A model generated the notes under the pieces. That model saw only the letters and a list, made by a program, of their open reading frames with translations. It was not told where the DNA came from and searched no databases. 64,000 nucleotides of DNA, taken from contig NW_026947489.1 of assembly GCF_034190915.1 (NCBI RefSeq), positions 55,738,001 to 55,802,000 on the forward strand. Direction: 5' to 3'. Positions 34,408 to 47,600 of the stretch are shown here, in pieces (position 1 is the first letter of the stretch; the number at the start of each line of letters is the position of its first letter). The stretch is from Cavia porcellus (Eukaryota; Chordata; Mammalia; Rodentia; Caviidae). A program made the position numbers and the translations under genes.

Positions 34408-34655
34408 GACTAACAGGCTGGGTGTGGCTGAGGCAGAAGGACTGCAGTGAGATCAAGGCCAGCCTGCACTGCAGGAGACCCTGCCTCAAAAGATAAAAAC
34501 CAGGCCAGGTGTGGTGGCACACTGTAATCTTAGCACTTGGGAGGCTGAGGCAGGAGAACGACCATGACTTTGATGCCATCCTGAGGTACATAGGGAGTTC
34601 AAGAGCAGCCTGAACTACATAGTGAGACCCTACCTTAAAAAATAAAAAAATAAAA
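34408..34655 (+). repeat. Two B1 SINEs in tandem
   Basis: A truncated B1 (34,408-34,500, ggctgggtgtggctgaggc) followed by a fuller copy (34,503-34,655, gccaggtgtggtggcacac ... gagaccctaccttaaaa). Confidence 0.85.
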
Positions 34656-34919
34656 AAAATTCAAAATCAAAACTAAAAAACCCCCACAAAACTGTGACAG
34701 CCCATTCCGTCCTTTCATCTTTCCTACCACTGGCCTCCCTCCAAGGTCATTTCTACACTGGTGGGGAAACATGTCGGGACACTGGGGCTGTCCGAGCCTG
34801 GTACATGGTCAGAGGTGGCGCAGTGAGGTGGTGGTGAAGGTCACCCCAGGCAGGTGCTCAGGGGTGGCACCAACAAGAGGAAAGAACCACAGCCTGAAAC
34901 CCCAACAGCCACATCTTTT

Positions 34920-35261
34920 TAACAGTTTCTCCAATGACCATAAAATAAAAGGCAAACTCAACATGATTTGGCAAAGGTTTTTTTAAACATTAAATTAAAA
35001 AACATTCTCACATGGAAGAGATTCAACTTAGGTGCTTTGAGGAAATATTAAACAAAGTAGAAGGTTAAAAAAACAAATAAAACACCCCAAATGATAAAAA
35101 TGTATCCACCATAAAAACCCAACCTAACCTGGTCATTCACGGCTATTCAGTATTCAGAGCACGAGATGACATACCAAATACAAAAATAAACAGGCAGCTG
35201 CACCGCCCCACTGTGTCAACGGCCGGCGGGGCACAGAGCCTCCCGCCCTGGGAAGCTAGCC
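34920..35261 (-). other. PDIA4: PDIA4 3' untranslated region (approximate lower end)
   Basis: AT-rich sequence directly after the stop, lacking SINEs, consistent with a short 3' UTR. No AATAAA or ATTAAA is present on the minus strand here. The nearest A-rich candidate is the run TTTAAAAAAACC around 34,977-34,986. The exact cleavage site cannot be read from sequence. Confidence 0.5.
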
Positions 35262-35677
35262 TCAAAGCTCCTCCTTGGTCCTTCCCCACTGTGTGCTGTG
35301 CTCCTCGACGAACTTGCTCAGGTGCTCCAGGTCTCTGTCCCCACCCTCAAATTTAACTGGGTTCTTTTTGTCCCCACTGGGGGCAAAGTAGATGGTGGGG
35401 AAGCCGTCCACCTTGTAGCGGTCACTGGGGACGTCGTTGGCAGTGGCGTCCATCTTGGCGATGACCAGGCTCTTCTGGCCTTTGTACTTCTTGGCCAGGC
35501 TGGTGTAGATGGGCTCGAGCTGCTTGCAGTGCCCACACCAGGGAGCGTAGAACTCGATGAGGACATCTTTCTTGGGATCCATGACGATGGCATCAAAGGT
35601 CTTGCCCACTACCACCTTGACTGGGCCCTTGTTGTTCTTGGGCACTGGCTGGGATTTGATGACAGGCTTCAGTTTTC
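35262..35677 (-). CDS. PDIA4: PDIA4 exon 10 (coding part): third CGHC domain and KEEL
   Basis: 416 nt of coding sequence including the stop. Acceptor TTGGCAG|GAAAAC. It encodes [20 protein letters not shown], the third active site (WCGHC, residues 553-557), [20 protein letters not shown] and the C terminus RTKEEL. KEEL is the KDEL-type ER retrieval signal typical of PDIA4. Unlike the first two catalytic domains, this one is not split by an intron. Confidence 0.98.
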
Positions 35678-38600
35678 CTGCCAAGAAAAGCAGGGAGAGG
35701 AGGGGGTGTCAGTGCTGGAAAGCCTGGGGCCTGGTGGCTCCTCTGGGAAGTGTGACAGCTGAGGGGAACAGCGTGGCCTGCCCTCAGAGAAGGGGCTCAT
35801 CCCAGCCATGGGCACTGTCATGGCTAATTCACATCTTCTACCCTTCCTGGTGCCCGCAAGCCAGAGAGGTGGGAGCTGATCAGCAGGCACCGTGACGTGC
35901 TACCAGGTTTTCTACAAACATGGAACTGATTTCCATCTCGAAGGCCTATTTTAAGGATGTGGTCATGCACGCCTATGATCTCAGCACCTGGAAGGCTGTG
36001 CAGCAGGAGAATCACAAGGTGGCATGCAGCTCCGAGTGAAGACCTATGGCTCAATCCCCGATACCAGAACAAAACAAAACACAAAACACCGCACAACAAA
36101 AAAGCTTTCTCAAGACAAGACCTGGGATTCTTTGTGTCACCCCGCCCGGCAGCATGGAGGCCCTGTAGCAGCAAGCTAGGCCCTCTGCGCTCTCCCCAAC
36201 TCCACCCTGTATCTAAGCAGCATTAGCAGCTGTCCCTCCCTCTCCACACTCTGCTCTAATCCTTACTTTAACTTCTTGAGGCTGACACTAACTAAACCCT
36301 AAGCTGGACCCCAAATCTTGTTCTGCTTTCAAATGAGGCAAAGGAATTGCCAAAAGGAAAAGACAAAACCCAAGATAAGCACATGAATGTCCCAAAACTT
36401 CTCAGCTGTCTTATGTGACATTCAGGGACAGAAGTCAGAGTGACTAGAAGTGGGGCCAGGCTGCCTAATGCCCCCGGCCTGCCAAGGTGCTGGCTCCAGC
36501 AAGCAGAGCTCCCAACTTCACTCACCCTTTTTGAAAGCTGTGACGAAATCCCGGAGGGCGTCAGCATCAAACTCCTGGGGCTCCATGGCGAACTTGTGCC
36601 CGCCCTCATCCAGGATGGCCGCATTGATGTCCTCGCCGCTCTCGCTGAGCCCCAGGTCCTTCACCTCTGTGGCATAGTCCTCCTCGTCGGCAATAGCGAA
36701 AGTGTACTCAGGGAAGTCCTTTGCCACCTCTAGGACCTTGCTCCGCCAGAACTGAGTGGCTGGAAGGTACCAAGCACTGTGAGCAGAGCTTAGGCCCCAG
36801 GGTGGGGTTCAAGGGGTGCTGCTGACCTCTGCTGATGCACCAGGCCTGGACAAACTAGGGAAGAAAGCCCTGCGGATGGCACCCTGCCTAGAGTGGAGGC
36901 TGGGCTGGTCCTGCTCCACAGCCTCATCTGTGAGGGCCTGGGCTCCATCCTAAGCTGCTCTCTTGCATGAAGGGGAAGAGGAAAGGGTGGGAAATAACCC
37001 TGACACCCTAGCAACCACTGACCTTTGGCAGGACCCTAAATGCGCAACCCCAGCTGTCCCAGCCCCCTCACCAGTACGGTAGTCAAAGCTGAAGTCCACA
37101 GTATAGTAGACAACCACCAGGGGGCGCTTGGTGTAACGCTTGGCATCGTTGGAGGTCTTGCGGTGGCCCACCAAGGGCAAAGCATGCTTCACGACGTGGT
37201 CCTTGATGGCCGAAGCTGGGGTGGAACCCTGTGCCAGAGAGGGCGCAGGTGACAGTGGGCCTGATACAGAGGTAATTATGCAGTTGACGTGTCTCACAAT
37301 CGCTGCTGTCACTGAAGGCAATGGAGACAGGCTGCCAACTCTCATGAGCGCCTCCCAGCTGCTCCTGGCTTCAAAGGGGTTGAAGACCCTCTAGAGTCCA
37401 CTGCCAGTCACTCAGCCATCCCTGGGCACACATATCACATGGGGCCCTCCTTCACCAGAACCCCTCTGTGGACCCCAAGTCTGAGTCTTTGACAAAAGGA
37501 ACCGGAGGAAGGAATTACAGCAGCCATGCAAGTTCAGAGAAGAGGAGTTCCAAGCCCATACTGAGAGCAGATGGGGCAGACTGGAGCCCAGAATGAAGGA
37601 CCAGAAGATGGGGACAGAAAGAGTGCTGTGAGCTCTATGCTAGCACTCAAAACTCCCACCCCACTTTAGCCCTCACAAGTCCCCAGCCTGAACAGCAAGA
37701 GCCATGGTGCTCCAGGGCAGCTGGGCACACAGGGTCACCTGCACTGTCATCCAGCTTTGCTGCATAAGTTAGCACCACAATCCTTCCAGACTCGAGCCTA
37801 TTCGCTGGAGCCCTCCCAATGCTGAGCTGGGCCAGGGGACCCATGTACCCTTCTAGAACTACATGTCACATGGATGGTCATACAAGGCAGGAGTGCCTGA
37901 GCGGATTCGATGCAAACAAAGGCCAAATACATGAACAACAGCTTCAAACAGGGACCCAAAAAGAAGCCAAGCCTGGTGCTGGCTGCCCAGAGGGACAAGA
38001 GCCAAGGACCAAAGGCCTCAGGACCTGCCAGGTATGCAGTTCCAACCCCATTCCTCCTGGAAACAGACACTGCCACAGGCTGGCTATGCTCCCGCCATTT
38101 GCTTCAAGGCAGTGGCAGTGGGGACAGGCTGTGGCCCACAAGGTCCCAAGCTGTCTACTCACCTGTACGTCCAGCACGTGGTGCTGGGCCTCGTACTTAG
38201 ACTGAAACTTCTCAGGCTGCATGACAACCAGCTTCCCTGGGGACACCTTCAGGAACTTAGTAATTTCAGTGTTGAAAGTATGGTAGAATTTGTAATCTTC
38301 TCGCAGGTTGTTAGCTGGCGAGTTAACAGAGAGGTGAAATGCAGTTTGTTCAAGCAGTTATGACTGAGGTCCACCTCATTGCCCACGCAGAGAACTGGAC
38401 CTACTGGGTGACTTCTACGGGAAGCACCAGAGACTATCATCAGAGGGGGTCACCACTGAACACTCAGCACAGGGCAGAGCCCTGACCCTGCGTCCTGGGG
38501 TTTGTCAGAACAAGACCGACCAAATATTCACAGAAAACTCAGCACCAGTTTGTCAGGAGCGGCCATAAACTGCTGTCCCCAGTGATGTGCAGCATATGGT

Positions 38601-41600
38601 TAGGAGGCTAACACACGTCACGGAGGACACCTAAGCATAGCGTGTCCCTTATCCTTATGTCAAGTTTTCGTAGCTGGTCCCCTCTTGGGGGTTTGATTCT
38701 CCTCAGCAAGCTTCCTGTTAACTCATTAAGAATGGATGACAAACAGCAAGGCACAGGGACACAGTTGTCCCGCCAGCACTAAGGAGGCTGAGTTTGTGGC
38801 CAGTCTGGGATATACACTCAGATCTGTGTCCAAACAAACATGACAAGACCACCCCACACAAAGAGATGACAAGGTCACCTACACAGTGAAGCCCAAGGAA
38901 ATGGGCTGCATTTAGCTGTGCTCTTAAATTTCATCACAGCTTTAATCTGCACCAGACTACACAGTCATCACTATGCCACACAGCAGTCAGTGGCTAAGTG
39001 GCAAGCAGCACATTTAAAAGCTGCTAATGAACGCTAAAACATGACCACTGGTAGCTCACTTCTCAGAAAGTAGGACCAGCACTCTCAGGCTGCCCACCCA
39101 CCACGACTTCCTGGAGAAGCAAAGACCACCCCTTAGATATCGTTCACCATGCTGGAGTCTGGATGCTAGTTACTAGGAGAGCCAGGACTGGAACCCGGGC
39201 CTGCCTCAGGCCTTTGATCTACAGAAGAGGACTTGGACAGCTCTCTTCCAATGCAGAACAATTACCCCCACACTAGTTAAGCCAGGCTGTCTCCATGTAC
39301 TGACATATGCCGCTGGCTAAACCGATGGCTAAGCTATTTCCTTCTCGATTCAACTGGCTCTAAGCAATGTAAATAGGACTAGGTGAGGTAATGATGTGTT
39401 ATCTTTAAGGGCAGCCGTCAGCTTTCTGTTTCCTCTCTTCCTGTCTCCCTAAAAACAGTTGAGCACAGCAGGATGGCAGAGCCACGTAACTCCAGGAATG
39501 TCAACTGGATTCAAATCTCAAGATGAGAGACTATGACCTCTCAAGGCACAAAAGACAACATTATCAGAAAGTGCGGTAACAGCCTCCTAAACATTTAAAT
39601 ACTACCCCAACTGAGTTACACAGATTGGTCTTTCTGCATACTACAGAGGTGCCCTTTGGCCTCCTAGCTAAGCCTAGCTCACAGACTCATGTAATTTCCA
39701 CCATTCTCACCATCACTCATCCTCAAACCACTCCCTTAACAAATTCTGGGGGAGGCTCTGGGTCATGGCCTCCACCTGGACTGGAATCAGGACCCCCTGG
39801 CTACCTAACTATAAATACATCTTAGTGTGTCTATTTTTACTGTGAGTTATACTGGAGATGGTAGTTGGAATTAACTCGATGGAATTCCAATAACCTTTCA
39901 ATGGAATTACAAATATAAACTTTCCAGACTGTGAGGAAGACAGGAAGAAGGATTACAACATTTGGATCATAATACTGATCCGAGGTCAGAACAGCTGGCT
40001 AAGTGGGCCCCCACTGCACCTCCTCTCAGAGGGCAGGGAAGATGGCATAGCTGGCCTTGCCCACTCACCATCCAGGACCCTGGCCTCAACTCCAGGGTAC
40101 AAAAAGTTGCCTTCCACAGATACCCCAGGATACTTCCAGTGCCACCCACAGCCAGCACCTACCTGCATCCTGATACTGTTGGTAGGCAGGGTCACTGTCC
40201 CCCTGGAAGACCCCAATGATAATGACATCATCCCCATCCTTCAGGAAATCCTGGACTTGCTTCAGGCTCTGAATCTCCTTGGAGGGAGGCCCCGACTGCT
40301 CGATCATGTAGTCCACGATGCCTGGGAGCACAATGCAGGCCTGAGAAGGGGCCTGGGGCCAACCTGCCACCTACCCCGCAGGCACCACCATTCTGTATGG
40401 TGGCAGGGCAGACTGCTGCCTACCGTATTTCTCCCGGGGACCATTGTAGTCGAAAGACCTTCCCTTGCGAAAGATTTTCAAGGTGGGGTAGCCGGAGACA
40501 TCGAACCTCTTAGCCAGGTCAGTCTCTGCAGTGGCGTCAACCTTGGCCAGAGGGATGGGAGGAGAGCGCTTGCTCAGTTCCTTGGCCGCCTTCTCATACT
40601 CAGGTGCCAGCTTCTTGCAGTGCCCGCACCTGCCGGGAGGAAGCCGGCTCTGTCAGGGCCTGGTCCCGAGGTGGACACGTCCCCAGTCCAGCAAACCTGG
40701 GAATGCTGTCTTGGAGACAGCAGTGGGCTGGGATCCTTGTGAGGACCAGCAGGACAGTGGGCTCACTCTGCCACACTCATCCTTGGGTGGTGTGCACATG
40801 TGCACACTCATGTACCTTTATCTGTGAAGACAGGAGCATCAAGGACTGGGGCCCAGGATAAGAGTGGGAAAGGCCAGGATAGAGAAAATGATAAGGAAGA
40901 GGATTTCCTTGGTCAGAGTGCTGGCTTCTGAGAGGCAGCAACAGCTTTCTGTTTGGCCTGACACCAAACAGCACCATAGTTATGTCCTGGGAGGCCCCAC
41001 CAGAGTGGCTGCTGTCCCACCTCATTAACTTCCCCTGTGTGGGTCACACGCCCACTTCACGAGGCCAGATGACAGCAGCCACTCAGGCCCTCAAGCTTTA
41101 GGACCCTAATAGAGAAGCCAGCTTTACTTTCTCCTGCTCCTTCTGGCACTTTCTTCTCCCCCATCCCAAGAAAGGACACTCTGCTCCCTTGCGCTCCCAC
41201 TGCCCTGGTGGTGCTTCTCAATCACTCCCCCTCCAGAAGACTGGGCGCCTCGAGCTCACCCCGTGCCCACTGCACTGTGCACCTGCCACCTCCACTCAGG
41301 CCTGGTGACACAGAACTCACCCATCTTACCATGGGGCATAAAACTCCACCAGGATGATGTCAGCGTCATTTACAACCTCGTCAAAGTTCTCCTTAGTCAA
41401 CACCAGCGTGACTTCAGGTGGAGGTGTCCAGTCTGGCTGGGAGACTTCCCTGACCTTGGCAATGATTTCTGGAAGAAGCAAACAAGACTGAGCACATGGA
41501 GACCTGGCTGGCAGGTTCTTAAGGCTAGGGGCTGCTCCACAAGCTGGGGAGGAGGGAAGTCAAGATCACAGTACCGCAGAAAATGTGTGAGTTCCTAAAC

Positions 41601-44600
41601 TCCAACTGTGACACTAGCCAGGTCTGGGCAGCCTTTTGTTTTGTTCTGAGGTACTGGCAATCAAATCCAGCCGTCAAACTCTGTCCCAACCCTTTTAATT
41701 TTCTGAGATAGGATGGTGCTAAGTTGCCCAGGCTAAACAGCAATTCTGCCTCAGCCTCCCACAGAGCTGGGATTGTACCCATCACGGTTAAGAGGACAAG
41801 GGCTGGAAAGGCTGCCATTTCCAATGACAACCTGTGGCATTTCCCCTGGCCAGTGGCCATCTCTAGACGGTGAAAGACCGACCTGACAGTTGCCACTCAC
41901 TAGTTTTGATATTATGTCAATCAATATAACTTGGGATACCCTTTAACATGGAACAGATTACATATGTACCTAATCATAAGCACTTAACTCCAGCCTACTC
42001 CAGGCAGCAGAAAATGTGCACAAAAGTGCAGGAAAATACAAAAGAGAAGCAGTAGCTCCCACCACTCAGGTTGCAGGGGCTTCACCTGGGAAGGTTTTAC
42101 AACCTGCCCATCCCAGAGAGAGCCCACAACTGAGGGAACACGAGAATGAGAATAGCATCTTAAGGAGCTCGCAGGGCTGCAGAAGTGGCTCCCTGACTGA
42201 GCGTTTGCCTTGTGTGCCTGAGGCCCGAGGTTCCATTAGCAGCAAAAGACAAAAACAAGTCTCTCTCAGATCCAAAACTCACACCAAGTGCTTCTTAGCG
42301 CAGCTGCAAAGCCCCTTCCTCAGGGCATTGTCTGAGAACTGCAAACTGAAGGGTGCACAGGGCACCTTATGCTACCCCCAGCATGGCTCCTGCTGCAAAC
42401 ACCTGGTGGCTGGATCCACTTTACCTGGGGAGGCCCAATTACTACACCATACATGTAGGATGGGGGAGGGGAGAGAGCAGCTTCCAAAACAGGCTGGGCC
42501 CAGGTGCCAAACAAACACCCATTTGCTTTCAAAGACATTCGCGCCTTTTGACTTGTCTTTAGGGCTAGTTCCCGATGGACTGATACAGCAAAACCATTTA
42601 CTAAACACAGGGGCAGAATGTGTTTATGAAGCTAACAGCTGTGTAATTAGAAAAATTATTCACACACACACAAATTTGTTCCTTTCCTCTGTAAACAAAG
42701 TATTTCTTAAGACTACAGAGGAAACTTCCTTTCACAGTTGCCTTCCTAGAGGGGAGCTGGGTGCACTGGGGCTGGGGGAGAAAGACCATCCATCAATCTA
42801 CCCTTCACATCAGGAAGTGTCACCTGGCCATCAGAAACAGAAGGGACTGTGAGATTCAGTACCAGTGAGGTGCTTGGTCTCATGGAGATGGAGAAGAGAT
42901 TCAAACAGATTCGGAGATCATCCAGCTGACCTCAAGAGCCCAGCAAAAGGAAGGCATTGCCCCAGGACATGACCCTCTTCCATGGCTGTATCATAGCTCG
43001 GTGCAGTGGCACATCTGTACTTGAGTACTGAAGAAGGCTGAGGCAGGAGGGTGTCAAGTTTGATTTCTGCCTGGGCAACTTAGTAAGATTCTACCTTAAA
43101 AACTTAGCAGTGTGTGTGTCTCAGTGGTAGAGTCCTCTGGGTTAGATCCCCAGGCCAGGAAGCAAGGGAGATGCGAATCCACTCAATGTTCTTTCCCACA
43201 ATTCCATGCTGCAAAAAGAATGTGCAGCTTCCTCTCTTTGCAACCCTGCCCTGTACTGGGGTTCAAACCCAGGGTCTTTACACTGAGCTTTATTTATCCC
43301 ACCTCTTTCCTGCTTTTTAAAAAAGATGGTCTTTCGGGGCTGAGGATTTAGCTCAGCGGCATAAGTGCCTGCCTTGCAAGCAGGCAGTCGTGAGTTCGAT
43401 CCCTGGTACCGATAAAAAAGAAAAAGACAAAAAAAAAAGAAGATGGTCTTTCTGCACAGTACAGGCTGGTACTCAAACTCATGGCGGTCTTCTAGCCTTT
43501 TCTCCCCAGTGTTGGTCTTATAGGTGTGTGCCTCCACACCTTTACAGTTTTGAGACAGGATCTTACCAAATCACTAAAATGCCTAGTTGGGCTCAAATTT
43601 GCAATCGTCCTGCCTCAATCTCCTGGAGTGTTGAATTGCACATGTGCCTTTTTCACCATTTTTAAACTCATTAAAAATTTTTCTGTTTTTTTTCTTGAGC
43701 CAGGGTTTCGCTATACAGTTCAGGCTGACCTTGAACTCACTTTGCAGCCCAAGGTGGCCTTGAACTCATGGCAATCCTCTTGCCTTAGCCTCCTGAGAGT
43801 TGGAATTACCCTAACTTGAAACTTGAGACTCTAGGTTGAGGCCCAGCAGTCCATCTGAGCCCTCCAGACACACACCAAGCACTAAGCACCCTGCTCAGGT
43901 GTACATCAGGAACTGTGCTCTGATAGCCTTTCTTACAGTCCTGACCGAGGTCCAGTGCCCGCTGGATGTCAGGACACCCTGCCCCAGTGCAACAGATGCT
44001 GTGCTTGTAGTGGGGCCATCACCTTTCTTTCCCTTCTCTCTGTCACTTAGGACCGCTCCCTGACTTTCACTCCTGGGGAGGAGGCGCTGGGCCCTGGTGC
44101 TCCCAACCTCCCAGGCACAGCTCACCTTCCTGGGTCCTGGAGCCCTCATAGTCAACAGCCTGGCCTTTCTTCAGGAGCTTGATGGTGGGATAGCCGCTCA
44201 CATCAAACCTGCTGGCCAACATGGATGCCGAGGTGGCATCTATCTTAGCCACAGGAATTGGGGGGTCATTATCCTTCAGCGTGCTGGCAATTTTCTCATA
44301 CTCTGGAGCAAACTGCTTGCAATGTCCGCACCTAAAAATTTGATTCAGGGAAGGAGAAACGGGTTAACTGCATCCATGGAGATTTAACGCCATCGAAACA
44401 AGCAGCTCTGGAGTTAAGCAGGCCTACATGTGAACTCCAGCTCCAGTTAGACAAAGCCTTCCAACTTTTTAACTTGTACAGACTGTTTTCCCGTCATTAG
44501 AATCTCTCAGTGCTGCAAGCAACTATTTACGTAGCGTGTATGTGAGGTCAGGGATTGGACAGGATACAGGGATGATTTCAGGCATACTGATGGCTGGGTG

Positions 44601-47600
44601 TGCACATCACACACAACACTACTGCCTAGAAGAACTTCAGCATCTAGTGACTCTGACATCCAGGGGGATGGAAGAGGCTGGAATGGACCCACCTTGGACA
44701 CTGGACCCCAAGGAAAGGACACATAAACCTGCTAAAGCTGGGCCACAATCATTTCCAAGGGATCTGTGAGGCCATGATTCTTTACTCTCACTCTGAGTAC
44801 ACATGTAGGTGTCTGAGGCCACCTGGCCACTTCCAAGGACATCAGCTACTACTGCTGATCTGCAGCAGGTTGATGCATGGGCGGATGGGTCAGGGAGGAG
44901 GCAGAAGTATGGTGCTTGCCCAGAACGTGAAGCCCTGGGCATTGACATGTCACACTGCACCTAACAAAAACGCTTACTACAAATGAGTTAATAAATATTT
45001 TCAGAAACTTTTCCATTTTCATTTTTATGTAGTAAATGCTAATAAACATGACACAAAAAGCTCTTTGGGGTCTTCAGTTTAAGAGTGTTAAGAGGATCTT
45101 GTGCTGGGCATGGTGGCTCACACCTGTAATCCCAGCACTCAAAGGGTTGAGAACGGAGGATCACAGCAAGTTTGAGGCCAGCCTGGGCTACATAGTGAGT
45201 TCAAGGCCGGTCTGAACTTCACAGCAAGACCTTGTCTCAAAAAACCAAATAAATTTTAAAAAATTAAAATAAAAAAGGAGGGTCTGGGGCCCGGGGTTCA
45301 GCTCAGTGGCGTAAGTGCTTGCTTGGCAAATTCGAGGCTGTGAGTTCAATCCCCAGTACAAAAAAAAAAAGAGGATCTTAACCAAGAAAGCATAAAATCT
45401 GCTGATCAACAAAATAGGAGGGAGGGATGGGTATGTAGCTCACTGGAATAGTACTTGCTTAGCAAGCCTGAAGCCTTAAGTTCAAACCCCAGCATTGCAA
45501 GAAATTAAAAATAGTGATAAACTCGGCCAAACCAAAGCACTTCTCATCTACAAGATACAAATTAGGAATGAAGTGATAGCCTCATAGACCTATTGAAAAC
45601 ATTACTTGGATGTTTTTGCATCAAACCCTTGCTCTGTACTTAAAACAGGTGCCAGGCAAGTGACAAAAGCAGACCCTGACCATTCTGCGCCAGAAATAAA
45701 ATGCAGAGAAAAGAGAAGAAAGCAGCAGGAGTGGGGGGATGGGGAGGGTCACCAGGGGCCATATGTGGGATGAGACAGGGAAAGAGTACATGTGTCCCCC
45801 TGGCGGGACATGTACAAAAAGACCATCCTGGGTCAACAGGTGGTACTTCGGGCAGTGAGCCCCGGCCTGCTTGGCAATGAGAGGAAACCACCTTCCAAAA
45901 GGCTGGCTCAAGGTCGCCTCGTGCCAGCTGGTGGGACGACGGATCCCAGCTCCTAGCAACCCTCACCAGGAGCTGAGCTGCTGAGCCAGACCCTCCCACT
46001 GATCAGAGGTGGTCCAGCCGTGGGGGCCGGAATGTGCATCCTCACCATGGCGCATAGAACTCTAGGAGCACTGTGTCCTTGTCAGCCACAAAGCTATCAA
46101 AGTTGGCATCAGTTAAGACTAAGACGCCGTTTTCTTCCTTCACTTCCAAGTCTTCCTCCTCCTCGTCATCATCATCCTCTTCCTCATCTTCATCCTCAAT
46201 GGCGTTTTCCCTATCAGGAGAATCTGAGAGGAAAATACCAGACTAGTGAGGAAACTGGACACTCTGCCTTGGAAACTTTCTTAGCTCCCCAGTCTCAAAA
46301 CACACTGTGTATTACCCCAGAAAGTGAACGCGCTGCGTTCTGCATCAGGGACTTTAGAGTCCAAGTGCCAGGAAGAGAATGGGGGGGCAGAGTGAGCCCC
46401 CACCTGCCAGGCTGTCTGCACAGGCCGGGCCACATGAAAAGCTGCCTGGCTCCGGACGGCACGAACAGGAAAGGGGGACTCGTTCCCAGCTTTCACTCTG
46501 GAGGACTGCACACACCAAGGCTGCTTCTGAAAGGCAGCATTTCACCTCACCTTCTGAAAACAGCCCTATGTTCCATCAGCTCTTTAGAGAGAAAGACTAA
46601 AGAGGAAGGTAGAGAGTCATGTTTTACTTAGGAAATCACCTCTGAGGAACATGCAAGGTAGAAGACATTCTGAGGTTAACAACTTGAGGAATTTATGGAG
46701 CCAACATGCATCAAAAATATTCAACAAATTAAAAAAAATATTCAAGTTATACCTTGGAAACAAAGATTCTCCTTTCTCAATGCCAAAAACCGAGTACATC
46801 AAGTTTTAACTGTTAGTCCTACAGTGACCGTGCAACCCCAGCTTCCTCAACTACTGTTACAGCAGTAAACAGAACTAGCACAGTGATATGGTAATTTCAT
46901 TACTCAGAAGCCAGACTCTTTCCAGGGGCCAATTACTCTTCCTGGGGCTGCTTCCCAGGAGCTCAATCACAGTAACTGCTAGTTACTGTGTGGGGGCTGT
47001 GGGTGCCCTCAGGATGGGGACCCTGGGGAACTGCAGATTCTAACAATGCCAGCGCTGGCTCTGCCGTGCCACTCCCCCAGCACACATAGCTGCTCTTGGG
47101 GTTTGGGGCAGCTCTGATCAATCACCATTAAAATCTACCAAGGTGCAAACCAATTACAAAAAGCCCACCAGAGACCCACTTGTAGCTCACAGGAGTCAAC
47201 TCACCCCTCTCCCCACATCCCTTACTGCACTTCCCCATCTGCTGTCTAACACAGGCCTGTGCTGCTCCTCCACTGGAGATGGGGGGGCACTAAAACGCCC
47301 ACTGCCTCCAAGTACAGAACTCAACCAACCCAGCTTTTGATTCTCCTGTCCACTGGTTACAGGCCAGACAGAGGACAGCTAGGCAGCAGGCTCCCAGGAT
47401 ACATAGCCTGGGAGACAGCACTGCCTCAGTGGCCCACACAGCATGGGTTTTTGTACAGCACAGGGGAAGAGGGCAGGATAAAACTCCTAATTTCTCTGCC
47501 TTCACTTCAAATTTTTCTAGACCAGTGGTATTCGGAAAATCCTGCCTGGTTTCTTGAAAGAACAGTTTGAGGCCAAACACTCATCTTGCTCTGGCTCTGT

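Noticed and set aside
35298..35762. 154-codon plus-strand ORF over PDIA4 exon 10
   Set aside because: Shadow of the true coding strand; it runs past the splice acceptor into intron 9.
42016..42852. 278-codon plus-strand ORF in PDIA4 intron 3
   Set aside because: It begins at GTG, not ATG, matches no family I know, and lies antisense inside an intron with no promoter or splice context. Chance openness is more likely.
46020..46631. 203-codon plus-strand ORF overlapping PDIA4 exon 2
   Set aside because: Mirror frame of the real exon plus intron sequence; the minus-strand reading is the conserved PDIA4 one.
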